This document shows, one piece after another, positions 1 to 7,201 of a stretch of DNA of 64,000 nucleotides (position 1 is its first letter; each line of letters starts with the position of its first letter). The stretch comes from JBOGUF01 sp050696075 (GTDB lineage Bacteria; Chloroflexota; Chloroflexia; Thermomicrobiales; UBA6265). The translations under genes and the position numbers were made by a program. Under the pieces are notes generated by a model. That model worked only from the letters and a program-made list of their open reading frames with translations. It was not told the DNA's origin and did not search any database. Location of the stretch: positions 1 through 64,000 of the forward strand of contig JBOGUF010000018.1 in assembly GCA_050696075.1 (NCBI GenBank), in the 5' to 3' direction.

Positions 1-208
1 TGCTTGATCAGGTTGTAGAGATTTATCAGGTGATCAAGCTGCGATCGTGGTGGCGGTGCGCCGAATGTGCCGCTTGGGAGCAACGATCTCAGAACATGTG
101 TTCTGCATCAATGCCCGTTTCGCTGCATCGAGGAATTCGATGTTTTCCACACGGACGGGCGAGAGTTGTTTCGACGGGACACCAAGCGATCGAGCCAGGG
201 GCACGCTC

Positions 209-237
209 TTGACATGCGACCGCCAAAGTATTAGCAT
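209..237 (+). promoter_or_regulatory. Promoter of the MarR unit
   Basis: A perfect -35 box TTGACA (209-214) is followed after 17 bp by TAGCAT (232-237), four of six matches to the -10 consensus. It lies about 50 bp upstream of the marR start codon at 286. The -10 box lies inside palindromic DNA, which fits autorepression by the MarR protein. Confidence 0.7.
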
Positions 238-257
238 GCTAGTAATACGCTTACTAG
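228..257. promoter_or_regulatory. Probable MarR operator: overlapping inverted repeats
   Basis: Three dyads overlap here. GTATTA (228-233) faces TAATAC (243-248). TAGCATGCTA (232-241) is a perfect 10-bp palindrome over the -10 box. CTAGTAA (239-245) and TTACTAG (251-257) form a perfect inverted repeat with a 5-bp spacer. MarR-family dimers typically bind 16-24 bp palindromes over their own promoter, so this is probably the self-operator. Confidence 0.6.
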
Positions 258-285
258 TTTCCACTGACGCAAGAGAGGAGGAGCG

Positions 286-804
286 GTGGCATACAAGGTC
301 GTCCAACGGCGGGATGAGGCGGAGACCGCGGTTGGCGGTGAATTCGAGGATCACCTGTTCGTCATCGACGAGAGCCTCGGTTATCTCGTCAACTATCTCG
401 GACGGAACTTCGCCCGAGCGCTCGCCGCCCACCTCGCGCCTCACGGGGTGTCGGTTGCGCAGTGGTCAGTGCTGATGTTCTTGTGGGCGGAGGACGGTCT
501 GTCGCTGTCGGAACTCAGCCAGCGGGTGGCGATCGAAGACGCCACGATGGTGCGCACCATTGACCGCATGGAGCGGGACGGTTTCCTCCGGCGCATGCGG
601 GACAGGAATGATCGGCGGCGGGTCAACATCTTCCTCGCGGACCGCGGGTCGGCTTTGCGCGACACTCTCGTCCCTTGCGCGATCGCCGCCAACGAGGCGG
701 CAACGCAAGGACTGACTGAGGCGGAGCGGGATCAGACGATGAAGCTTCTGCGCCGCATCGTCACGTCGCTGATACGAGCGCAATCGAGGCCAGAAAAGGA
801 CTGA
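286..804 (+). CDS. MarR family transcriptional regulator
   Basis: This 172-aa protein has the MarR layout. A helical N-terminal dimerisation part precedes a winged helix-turn-helix: helices at about residues 72-95 (LSELSQRV...ATMVRTIDRME) and a charged wing at about 103-118 (RMRDRNDRRRVNIFL) with the family's DxRR signature. The C-terminal helix completes the dimer interface. The GTG start is preceded by an AGAGAGGAGG ribosome-binding site. The promoter upstream carries palindromes suited to autorepression. The next gene begins 2 bp after the stop, so a small membrane protein is probably co-regulated. The effector ligand cannot be read from the sequence. Confidence 0.93.
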   Translation: MAYKVVQRRDEAETAVGGEFEDHLFVIDESLGYLVNYLGRNFARALAAHLAPHGVSVAQWSVLMFLWAEDGLSLSELSQRVAIEDATMVRTIDRMERDGFLRRMRDRNDRRRVNIFLADRGSALRDTLVPCAIAANEAATQGLTEAERDQTMKLLRRIVTSLIRAQSRPEKD

Positions 805-806
805 GA

Positions 807-1073
807 ATGCTTGGTGGAATCAAACTCTCCAATAAACGGATGCGAGACATGGAGCGGATTGTTCATCTGGTGGGCGCATTGGTGCTCGTCGTCTACATCT
901 ACGCTCCATGGGGGAACTCTCCCAATCTCACGTCGCTGGTGCAATTCGTGGTGGTCCCGGTGCTCGTCGGATCGGGCATGGCGATGTGGCAACTGCCTCG
1001 CATTCGCATGCAGCTAAAGCAACGTCGGATGTCGTCCCAGAGGATCGGGGACGAACGCCCACCCAACAACTAA
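807..1073 (+). CDS. Small two-helix membrane protein, unknown function
   Basis: An 88-aa protein with two hydrophobic helices at about residues 19-36 and 44-61, joined by a short polar loop (WGNSPNLT), and a basic, probably cytoplasmic tail rich in Arg, Lys and Gln. The start lies 2 bp beyond the marR stop, implying one transcript. Small membrane proteins paired with MarR regulators sometimes belong to stress or efflux circuits, but I recognise no family and assign no function. Confidence 0.7.
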   Translation: MLGGIKLSNKRMRDMERIVHLVGALVLVVYIYAPWGNSPNLTSLVQFVVVPVLVGSGMAMWQLPRIRMQLKQRRMSSQRIGDERPPNN

Positions 1074-1198
1074 CGACCACCTGAATCTTTCGAGCAGACG
1101 GCGCACCGCACCCGAGGAGCGCGTGCCATTTGCCGCGAAGCCGCGACACAGCTTGTCGACGACCTCGAATTCGGAAAGAGCCGTGATACAAACCCAGT

Positions 1199-2371
1199 TC
1201 ACCGCGCACTAAGTTCAGTGATTGCATCGGCAAGCCGCAAACATTCCTCGTCCGTGGTGATGTAGTGGACGGAGGCACGGACGAGTTCGGTGAGGCCGCG
1301 GGCTTCCATGTCGTAACGGGTGCTGGCGACGGTGGAGGTGGTGGTGTTGATGGATTGTGAACGGAGAGCGGCGGCGACGTCGGGCGCGGGGTGGTCGGCG
1401 ACGGTGAACGTGACGATGCCGCCTTTGACTTGGCCGAGGTCGTGGACGGTGACGCCGGGAATTTGTGAGAGCCGGTTGCGGAGGAGCACGGCCTGGCAGT
1501 GGACGCGGTCCCAGATGGCATCGAGGCCGAGGGTAAGGGCGTGGTCAACGGCGGCGCCCATGCCGAGCTTGGCGGCGAGATTGGCTTCCCAGTTTTCGAA
1601 GCGGCGGGCGTCGGAACGGATTTCATACCGGTCGCGGGCGATCCAGCGGGCGGCGTGGAGGTCAAGGAAGGGTGGAACGAGGCGGTCGATGACCGCCTCG
1701 CGGACATAGAGGAAGCCGGCGCCACGCGGACCGCGCAGGTATTTGCGGCTGGTGGCGGAGAGCATGTCGCAGCCGATCTGCTCGACGTCGACTGGCATCT
1801 GGCCGACTGTTTGGCAGGCGTCAAGGAGGTAGAGCGCGCCGGCCTCACGAGTGAGTTGGCCGATGGCCGCCGCCGGTTGGATGAGGCCGCCGTTGGTCGG
1901 CATGTGCGAGACGGCGACCAGCTTGACGCGGTCATCGAGCATGTTGGCGAGAGCCGCGACGGAGAGTTGGCCGTGCTCGTCGTTCGGCACGACTTCGACG
2001 CGAACCCCGCGCTCGGCGATCTGGAGGAAGGCGATCACGTTGCTGGCATACTCGGCGACGGAGGTGAGAATTCGGTCGCCTGGTTGGAAGGGGATGGCGT
2101 AGAAGGCCATGTCCCAGGCGCGGGTGGCGTTTTCAACGACGGCGACCTCGCGCGGTTGGGCGCCGATTAGGCGGGCAATTGATCCGTAGACCGCTTCAAT
2201 CCGGTCCTCGGCTTCGTGCGCGGCTTCGTAGCCGCCGATGTGTGCCTCGCGTCGGAGGTGGTCAATAACCACGTCGAGGACGGGCCGGGGGATCAGGGAG
2301 GCGCCGGCGTGGTTGAAGTGGATGACGTTGGCGCAGCCGGGGGTTTCGGCGCGCAGACGAGCGATGTCCAT
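1199..2371 (-). CDS. Class V aminotransferase-fold PLP enzyme
   Basis: A 390-aa fold-type I PLP enzyme of the class V group (cysteine desulfurase, isopenicillin-N epimerase and EgtE-like proteins). The N-terminal FNHAGASLIP matches the family's substrate-side loop. The cofactor aspartate lies in LLDACQTVGQ (about D184), and the Schiff-base lysine is K210 in SATSRKYLRGPRGAGF. The RGPRG motif is typical of the epimerase/desulfurase-like branch. Length is normal for the family. It diverges from the RNase Z-like gene and converges on the marR unit. No partner scaffold or sulfur-carrier gene is adjacent, so an FeS-cluster role is unlikely. The substrate is unknown. Confidence 0.88.
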   Translation of the reverse strand: MDIARLRAETPGCANVIHFNHAGASLIPRPVLDVVIDHLRREAHIGGYEAAHEAEDRIEAVYGSIARLIGAQPREVAVVENATRAWDMAFYAIPFQPGDRILTSVAEYASNVIAFLQIAERGVRVEVVPNDEHGQLSVAALANMLDDRVKLVAVSHMPTNGGLIQPAAAIGQLTREAGALYLLDACQTVGQMPVDVEQIGCDMLSATSRKYLRGPRGAGFLYVREAVIDRLVPPFLDLHAARWIARDRYEIRSDARRFENWEANLAAKLGMGAAVDHALTLGLDAIWDRVHCQAVLLRNRLSQIPGVTVHDLGQVKGGIVTFTVADHPAPDVAAALRSQSINTTTSTVASTRYDMEARGLTELVRASVHYITTDEECLRLADAITELSAR

Positions 2372-2468
2372 AGGACGGCATCATACTCTTTCGCCGAATA
2401 CCCCGGTGCCCCGGGGGTAAGTCGCGCGCCGCGTGCCGCACCGCGGCCGGACACGAAATGGGTTTGAC

Positions 2469-3407
2469 TTGATCGACCTGCTGATGCTCGGAAATGGCGC
2501 GATGACGCCGCTACCCGACCGCTGGCTCTCCAGCATGCTTGTCCGGTGCCGCGGGGAGTTGACGCTCTTCGATTGCGGTGAGGGGACGCAGATTCCCTGG
2601 CGCACCTACGGCTGGGGCTTTCGTCGCGTGGGCGCGATTTGCATCTCGCACTGCCACGCAGACCACGTCGCGGGTTTGCCCGGATTACTGCACAGTCTGG
2701 CCAATGCTGGGCGCACCGAGCCGGTTGCCTGCTACGGTCCACGGGGCGTGGAACGCGTCGTTCGCGGCCTGCGGGAAATTGCGCGTGATTTACCGTTCCA
2801 GATGAACGTTATCGAGCTTGAAGGCGGCGAGCGCTTCGAGCTACCCGGTAGGATGGACGGAATCACCCTGAGGGTGGATCACCGTATCCCGTGTTTGGCC
2901 TATCGGGTCGGCGTGGATCGTGCGCGGCGATTCGACCCGGAGCGCGCCCGCGCGCTCGGCGTCCCGATGAATCAGTGGAGCGTGTTGCAGCGGGGTCAGC
3001 CGGTCGAAGGGGCCGAGGGGACAGCGATGCCGGACGACGTCCTCGGTCCGCCGCGGCCGGGACTGTCGTTCGGATTCGTGACCGACACGCGGCCGATCGA
3101 CGATCTGCCGGGCTTTCTGTCCGGTGTGGATCTTCTCGTCTGCGAGGGAACCTATGGGGATTCCGCTGATATTCAGAAGGCGATAGCCCACATGCACATG
3201 ACGTTTGCAGAGGCGGCGGGGATCGCCCGTGCCGCCGGGGCCGGCGCCTTGCTGCTGACCCACTTCAGCCCAGCGATGGAGAACCCGGACGAGTTTCTGC
3301 CGAATGCGACGGTTATCTTTCCGCGGACGAGCATTGCCAAGAGCGGGCTGACCCGCACGCTGAATTTTGTGGACGAGACGCTTCTCGGCGTTGAAACGCC
3401 GCGCTGA
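2469..3407 (+). CDS. rnz: Metallo-beta-lactamase hydrolase, RNase Z-like
   Basis: A 312-aa metallo-beta-lactamase-fold protein resembling short-form tRNase Z, which trims tRNA 3' ends. The N-terminus IDLLMLGNGAMTPLPDRWLS matches the start of the RNase Z family. The zinc motif HCHADH lies at about residues 61-66. Later metal ligands lie in FVTDTRP and LTHFSP. I chose the TTG at 2469 because homology begins there; an in-frame GTG at 2433 adds only 12 residues of no resemblance. The insertion after HADH is short, so the flexible exosite arm may be reduced and substrate preference could differ from canonical RNase Z. Confidence 0.82.
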   Translation: MIDLLMLGNGAMTPLPDRWLSSMLVRCRGELTLFDCGEGTQIPWRTYGWGFRRVGAICISHCHADHVAGLPGLLHSLANAGRTEPVACYGPRGVERVVRGLREIARDLPFQMNVIELEGGERFELPGRMDGITLRVDHRIPCLAYRVGVDRARRFDPERARALGVPMNQWSVLQRGQPVEGAEGTAMPDDVLGPPRPGLSFGFVTDTRPIDDLPGFLSGVDLLVCEGTYGDSADIQKAIAHMHMTFAEAAGIARAAGAGALLLTHFSPAMENPDEFLPNATVIFPRTSIAKSGLTRTLNFVDETLLGVETPR

Positions 3408-3469
3408 ACCTACGAAGTCCCGCCGGGACCGTGGTTGGTAGGCCCTAATCCGTAACTCCGGAGGGAATT

Positions 3470-3508
3470 TCTAGGTTCAGCCCTGGGACTCCAACTCGGG
3501 GAAACCTA
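3470..3508. terminator. Possible shared hairpin between convergent genes
   Basis: TAGGTT (from about 3470) can pair with AACCTA near 3503-3508, with a CCC/GGG step inside. It lies between the convergent RNase Z-like and LCP genes and touches the LCP stop codon. There is no T-run, so termination is only a possibility. Confidence 0.25.
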
Positions 3509-4735
3509 AGGATACCGATCGGCCGCGGTGACGAGGGCATCGTGGACGAAGTCGACGATGGTGGCGTGGTCGCCGATATAGACCCAGGCGCCAGCGGGGG
3601 TTTCACCGGGCTGGAGGATCGGCGGGCCGAGTGAACTCCAGCGGATCTGGGCTGGGTCCATCTCCCAGGCGATGCGAGCAAGGAGCAGTTGCTGGTCGAG
3701 GGCGAAGCTGGTCTGGATCGAGCCGCTGGCGGCCAGGATCATCTCGTCGGCTTTGGTGATCGATGAGAGTTGCCTGCCCTTGTCGAAGAAGGCGCGCAGA
3801 ACCTGCATCTGCCGGTCGCGGCGCTGGTCGTCGCTGTCGGCGTGGCGAGTGCGGACGTACTTCAGCGCGGTTTCGCCGTCCATATATTGCAGGCCGGGCG
3901 CGAAGTAGACTTCTTCCGTGCCGTAGTCCTCGGTCGGATACATGGGGTCGAAGATCTCGTAGGGGACATCGACCTCGACACCGCCGACGGCGTCAACGGC
4001 GTCCTCGAACCCGTTGAAGTCAACCAGGACGTAACCGTCGATGGGGATGCCAAAGACCTCCTCGACGGTGTCGCGGACCAAGGCGACGCCGGCAACGGCG
4101 CTGTCCGCGTCGGTCTCGACGCCGTAGTTGTACGAGGTGTTGATCTTGTTCGGTCCGACCCCTGGGATCTCGACCAGGAGATCACGCGGGATGCTGACTG
4201 CCGCGATCCGCTTTTCGATCAGGTCGAGGTGGGCCAGGATGATAACGTCGGCGTTTTGGTCGCCGCCGTCTGCCCGCCGGTCGACGCCGAGGACGAGGAT
4301 GTAGAGTTCGGTGCGCCCGCCCCAGGCCGCGGCCGTGCCGGGATCGCCTTCGTTGATTCCTGTCGAGATGAGCTGGCGCAGGACGTCGAAGTGCGAGGTC
4401 TCGTCGTCATCGTCCGCCTGAGCGATGGCCGGTCGGGAAGTCGCGGTCGGCTCAGGCCCGGATCCAGTCGTTGTCGGCCGAGTTACGGTGGGCGAAGTTG
4501 TCGGCGTCGGGTCGCCCTCGGTGGATGCCGCACCGACCGACGCGGGCGTCGAGGTGGGCTCCGGCTCCGAGGTCGGCGTGGTGACGACGACGTTTGGTTG
4601 GCCAGTTGGCTCGACCGTCGGGAGTGCGGCCGAACGCGGGACACGGGTTGGAAGCGGTACGACGGCCGCGCGCTCGACTTGAACGAGCGCGTCGACCACG
4701 CGCCAGCTCTGGACCGCAAGTACGGCCAAGAGCAC
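3506..4735 (-). CDS. LytR-CpsA-Psr (LCP) family protein
   Basis: LCP enzymes transfer lipid-linked glycopolymers onto peptidoglycan outside the membrane. A membrane segment at the start (LLAVLAV) leads to a Thr/Pro/Glu-rich linker of about 100 residues, then the LCP domain. The domain shows LVLGVDRRADGGDQNADVIILAHLD, AAVSIPRDLLVEIPG, the KINTSYNYG segment and DGETALKYVRTRHADSDDQRRDRQ, holding the conserved Arg and Asp residues for pyrophosphate binding. The GTG at 4735 is the only canonical start. It cuts into the membrane helix, though: the same frame stays open to 4855 and encodes a basic tail (about RRRRVALLIAGVVVV) before an in-frame TGA at 4856-4858. The true N-terminus is therefore unresolved. 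Confidence 0.85.
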   Translation of the reverse strand: MLLAVLAVQSWRVVDALVQVERAAVVPLPTRVPRSAALPTVEPTGQPNVVVTTPTSEPEPTSTPASVGAASTEGDPTPTTSPTVTRPTTTGSGPEPTATSRPAIAQADDDDETSHFDVLRQLISTGINEGDPGTAAAWGGRTELYILVLGVDRRADGGDQNADVIILAHLDLIEKRIAAVSIPRDLLVEIPGVGPNKINTSYNYGVETDADSAVAGVALVRDTVEEVFGIPIDGYVLVDFNGFEDAVDAVGGVEVDVPYEIFDPMYPTEDYGTEEVYFAPGLQYMDGETALKYVRTRHADSDDQRRDRQMQVLRAFFDKGRQLSSITKADEMILAASGSIQTSFALDQQLLLARIAWEMDPAQIRWSSLGPPILQPGETPAGAWVYIGDHATIVDFVHDALVTAADRYP

Positions 4736-5048
4736 GACGACGACGCCGGCGATGAGGAGCGCAACCCGGCGGCGGCGACTGAGGCGGCGGCCCGGGGCGC
4801 GGCGCTCAGTCCGGGCGCCGGTCGCGGGAGCGGGGCGAATGTCGGTAACGACGGCTCAATCCTTTCGTGCGTCGGGCGTCGGCGAGACGCTGCCGGCGAT
4901 GGCCGCCCGGACGCCGATTATCGCGTCCATTGTAGCCACCTATCAATGGAAGTCTGCAACACGTGTGCCCCGGACGGACCGCCTGTCACACGCGGCCGAC
5001 TCGCGCGACCCGTCCGCGTGAATCAACGCCTGACGAACCGATTTGGTT

Positions 5049-5077
5049 TTGACGTGGGGGCACGGATGGGGTACAAT
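5049..5077 (+). promoter_or_regulatory. Promoter of the HhH-XPB-DUF790 operon
   Basis: TTGACG (5049-5054) and TACAAT (5072-5077) are separated by 17 bp, each matching consensus at five of six bases. The site lies 55 bp before the ATG at 5132, which has an AGAAGGAGAA ribosome-binding site. It is the best promoter match ahead of the repair-gene cluster. Confidence 0.75.
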
Positions 5078-5131
5078 ACGAACATTAGTTCTATTCCGTC
5101 GCCAGGGTGGCCGCGGAGAAGGAGAACGGGA

Positions 5132-5722
5132 ATGAGTGCCATGACCACGACACGAGTGACGAACCAAGACGCCGCTGAGGTGCTGTTCAACGTCGCCACG
5201 ATCCTCGAGCTGGCGGAGGACAATCCGTACCGCGTTCGCGCCTACCGGCGCGCGGCGCGGCTACTGCTTCGCACCGCGGACCAGTCGAGACTGCGCGTCA
5301 ACGACCGCCACGAACTCGATCTGCCGGGCTTGGGTCCGCGCCTGCGGCGCAAGCTCGGCGAGCTATTGCACACCGGCCAGATGCGCTTCTACGTGGAACT
5401 CTGCGCCGATCTACCGAGGGAGGTCGCCAGCCTGATGGAAATCCCGACTATCGGGCCGAAGACGGCCCGCCGCCTGCACGAAGAGTTGGGACTGGCGACC
5501 GCGGCAGACGTGGTGGAAGCAGCCCACGAGGGGAAGATTCGGCAGCTCTACGGCTTCGGCGAGAAGCGGGAGCGGCAATTGCTGGCGGGCGCCGAGCAGG
5601 TGCTGGGCGGGTTCCGCAAGGTCGCCTCGCCGATGCCGCTGGAGGCTGAGGACGATGTGATCGAAGCGCTGCCGGCGCCGCGGACGCTGACCCTCTTGCC
5701 GTCGCTGCCGGAGGCGGCGTAG
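5132..5722 (+). CDS. Helix-hairpin-helix protein resembling the N-terminal part of PolX
   Basis: A 196-aa protein like the first part of bacterial family X DNA polymerases, without the nucleotidyltransferase and PHP domains. Residues 11-50 (NQDAAEVLFNVATILELAEDNPYRVRAYRRAARLL, shown in part) match the PolX 8-kDa-type domain. Helix-hairpin-helix motifs follow at about 63-72 (LPGLGPRLRR) and 103-113 (EIPTIGPKTAR), with a third at about 143-155 (LYGFGEKRERQLL). These bind DNA backbone, often at gaps or junctions. The ATG at 5132 follows a strong ribosome-binding site. The stop abuts the helicase start, implying translational coupling with XPB and Bax1. Confidence 0.85.
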   Translation: MSAMTTTRVTNQDAAEVLFNVATILELAEDNPYRVRAYRRAARLLLRTADQSRLRVNDRHELDLPGLGPRLRRKLGELLHTGQMRFYVELCADLPREVASLMEIPTIGPKTARRLHEELGLATAADVVEAAHEGKIRQLYGFGEKRERQLLAGAEQVLGGFRKVASPMPLEAEDDVIEALPAPRTLTLLPSLPEAA

Positions 5723-7162
5723 TTGGCGGGCTGGGCGGGGCGCGGCCGGCCGCCATGGCGGCGGAGCGCGGCGAAATCGAACGATCCTACCGTGATTGCG
5801 GACGACGTAGCCGTCGATGGCAACGATGTGCCGGGCGAACTCGATCTCTTTGACGCGCTGGCCGGCGTCGTGGAGGATGGCGACCAGGGCAGTGTCGAGG
5901 CGATATCGAAACTCCAACCCGCCTCTACGCACGAGCAATCGACCTTCGACGTGGCCCACGCCTCGACCCAGGCCCGATTTGGGCTCGAACGCCTGCCGTC
6001 GCTCGGCGTCACGCCGCGCCCGTACCAGGACGAGGCGCTGGCGGCGTGGCTGCGGCACGATGGGCGCGGCGTGGTCGCCCTGCCAACCGGCGCGGGCAAG
6101 ACGGTCGTCGCCATGATGGCGGTCGCGCGCCTCGGGGTGCGGACCCTCGTGGTGGTGCCAACGATCGACTTGCTCCACCAGTGGCGGGGCGCGCTGGCGG
6201 AACAACTGGGCTACCCGTTCGACGCGGTCGGCATCGTCGGTGGCGGCAAGCGGACGGTGCGCGACCTGACGGTGATCACCTACGACTCGGCGGCGATGCC
6301 GTCGCGTCGCCTCGACGGCTTTGGGCTGCTGATCGTCGACGAAGTCCACCATCTGCCGGCACGGGCTTACCGGTCGATCGCGCGGAAGGTGGACGCGCCG
6401 TTTCGGCTTGGCCTGAGCGCGACGCCGGAGCGCGCCGATTTCGGGCACCTCTCGCTGCCGGGCCTGATCGGAGAGGTCGTCTACCGGCGGGACGCCGCCG
6501 ATTTAGCCGCCGATCAGCACTTGGCGGCCTACGACGAGCGTCGCATCTTCGTCAACCTGGCGCCGGCAGAGCAGGTCGAATACGACCGGCTGATGGCCGA
6601 GTACAAGTGGTACTTGGCCTCGCGGCGGGGCCAGCTCGGCCGGAGCGACGGGATCTACCAAGAGTTGATCCGGCGGTCGGGGCACGACCCAGCCGCGCGA
6701 TCGGCGCTACGGTCGCACCAGCGAGCGCGCATGATCGCGCTCAACGCCGGAACCAAAGTGGAGCGGGTAGCGGAACTGCTCGACACGCATCGCGACGAGA
6801 AAGTAATCGTCTTCTCCGAGTACAACGCGATGGTCGCCGAGTTGAGCGAGCGCCTGCTGCTGCCCGCCATCACTTACCGCACGCCGCTGCCGGAGCGGCG
6901 GCTGATCCTCGACCGCTTCCGCGCCGGAGAGTACACGAAGCTCGTCACCGGGCGGGTGCTCAACGAGGGGGTGGACGTGCCGGACGCGAGCGTGGCCATC
7001 GTCGTCAGCGGCTCGTCGGCGACCCGCGAGTACATCCAGCGCCTCGGGCGGATTTTACGACCGAAGCGCGAGACCGCCGTCCTCTACGAATTGGTGACGC
7101 GGCGCACGGTCGAGGGACGCAGCGCCCGGAAGCGCCGCCCAAACTCGAAAAAGGCCGCTTAG
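5723..7162 (+). CDS. XPB-like superfamily 2 DNA helicase
   Basis: A 479-aa SF2 helicase of the XPB/RAD25 branch. The Q-motif-like segment PRPYQDEAL (about 98-106) precedes Walker A LPTGAGKT (120-127), the DEVHH box (206-210) and SATPER (232-237). The C-terminal RecA domain has VIVFSEYN, a TGRVLNEGVDVPDA motif V and QRLGRILRP motif VI. XPB unwinds DNA in archaeal and eukaryotic excision repair. Archaeal XPB partners with Bax1 nuclease, and a Bax1-family gene follows here. The start is uncertain: TTG at 5723 directly follows the upstream stop, and a GTG at 5792 is an alternative. The first 90 residues show little similarity to anything I recognise. Confidence 0.9.
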   Translation: MAGWAGRGRPPWRRSAAKSNDPTVIADDVAVDGNDVPGELDLFDALAGVVEDGDQGSVEAISKLQPASTHEQSTFDVAHASTQARFGLERLPSLGVTPRPYQDEALAAWLRHDGRGVVALPTGAGKTVVAMMAVARLGVRTLVVVPTIDLLHQWRGALAEQLGYPFDAVGIVGGGKRTVRDLTVITYDSAAMPSRRLDGFGLLIVDEVHHLPARAYRSIARKVDAPFRLGLSATPERADFGHLSLPGLIGEVVYRRDAADLAADQHLAAYDERRIFVNLAPAEQVEYDRLMAEYKWYLASRRGQLGRSDGIYQELIRRSGHDPAARSALRSHQRARMIALNAGTKVERVAELLDTHRDEKVIVFSEYNAMVAELSERLLLPAITYRTPLPERRLILDRFRAGEYTKLVTGRVLNEGVDVPDASVAIVVSGSSATREYIQRLGRILRPKRETAVLYELVTRRTVEGRSARKRRPNSKKAA

Positions 7163-7201
7163 GTTTCGGCCGCCACGACGAGCGAGGAGGGGAATCCCGC
7201 G

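Noticed and set aside
1..285. Possible gene fragment on the minus strand at 34-250 (a basic, helical-looking C-terminus)
   Set aside because: It overlaps the marR promoter and runs on antisense into marR. No motif is recognisable, so I treat the region as intergenic.
3770..5131. Long plus-strand open frame leading into the HhH gene
   Set aside because: It is the antisense of the LCP gene and has low-complexity Val/Gly/Asp-rich translation. The HhH protein begins at 5132 after a clear promoter and ribosome-binding site.
5411..6448. Minus-strand open frame of 345 codons
   Set aside because: It lies opposite the HhH and helicase genes, is His/Arg-rich and has no family resemblance; a high-GC shadow frame.
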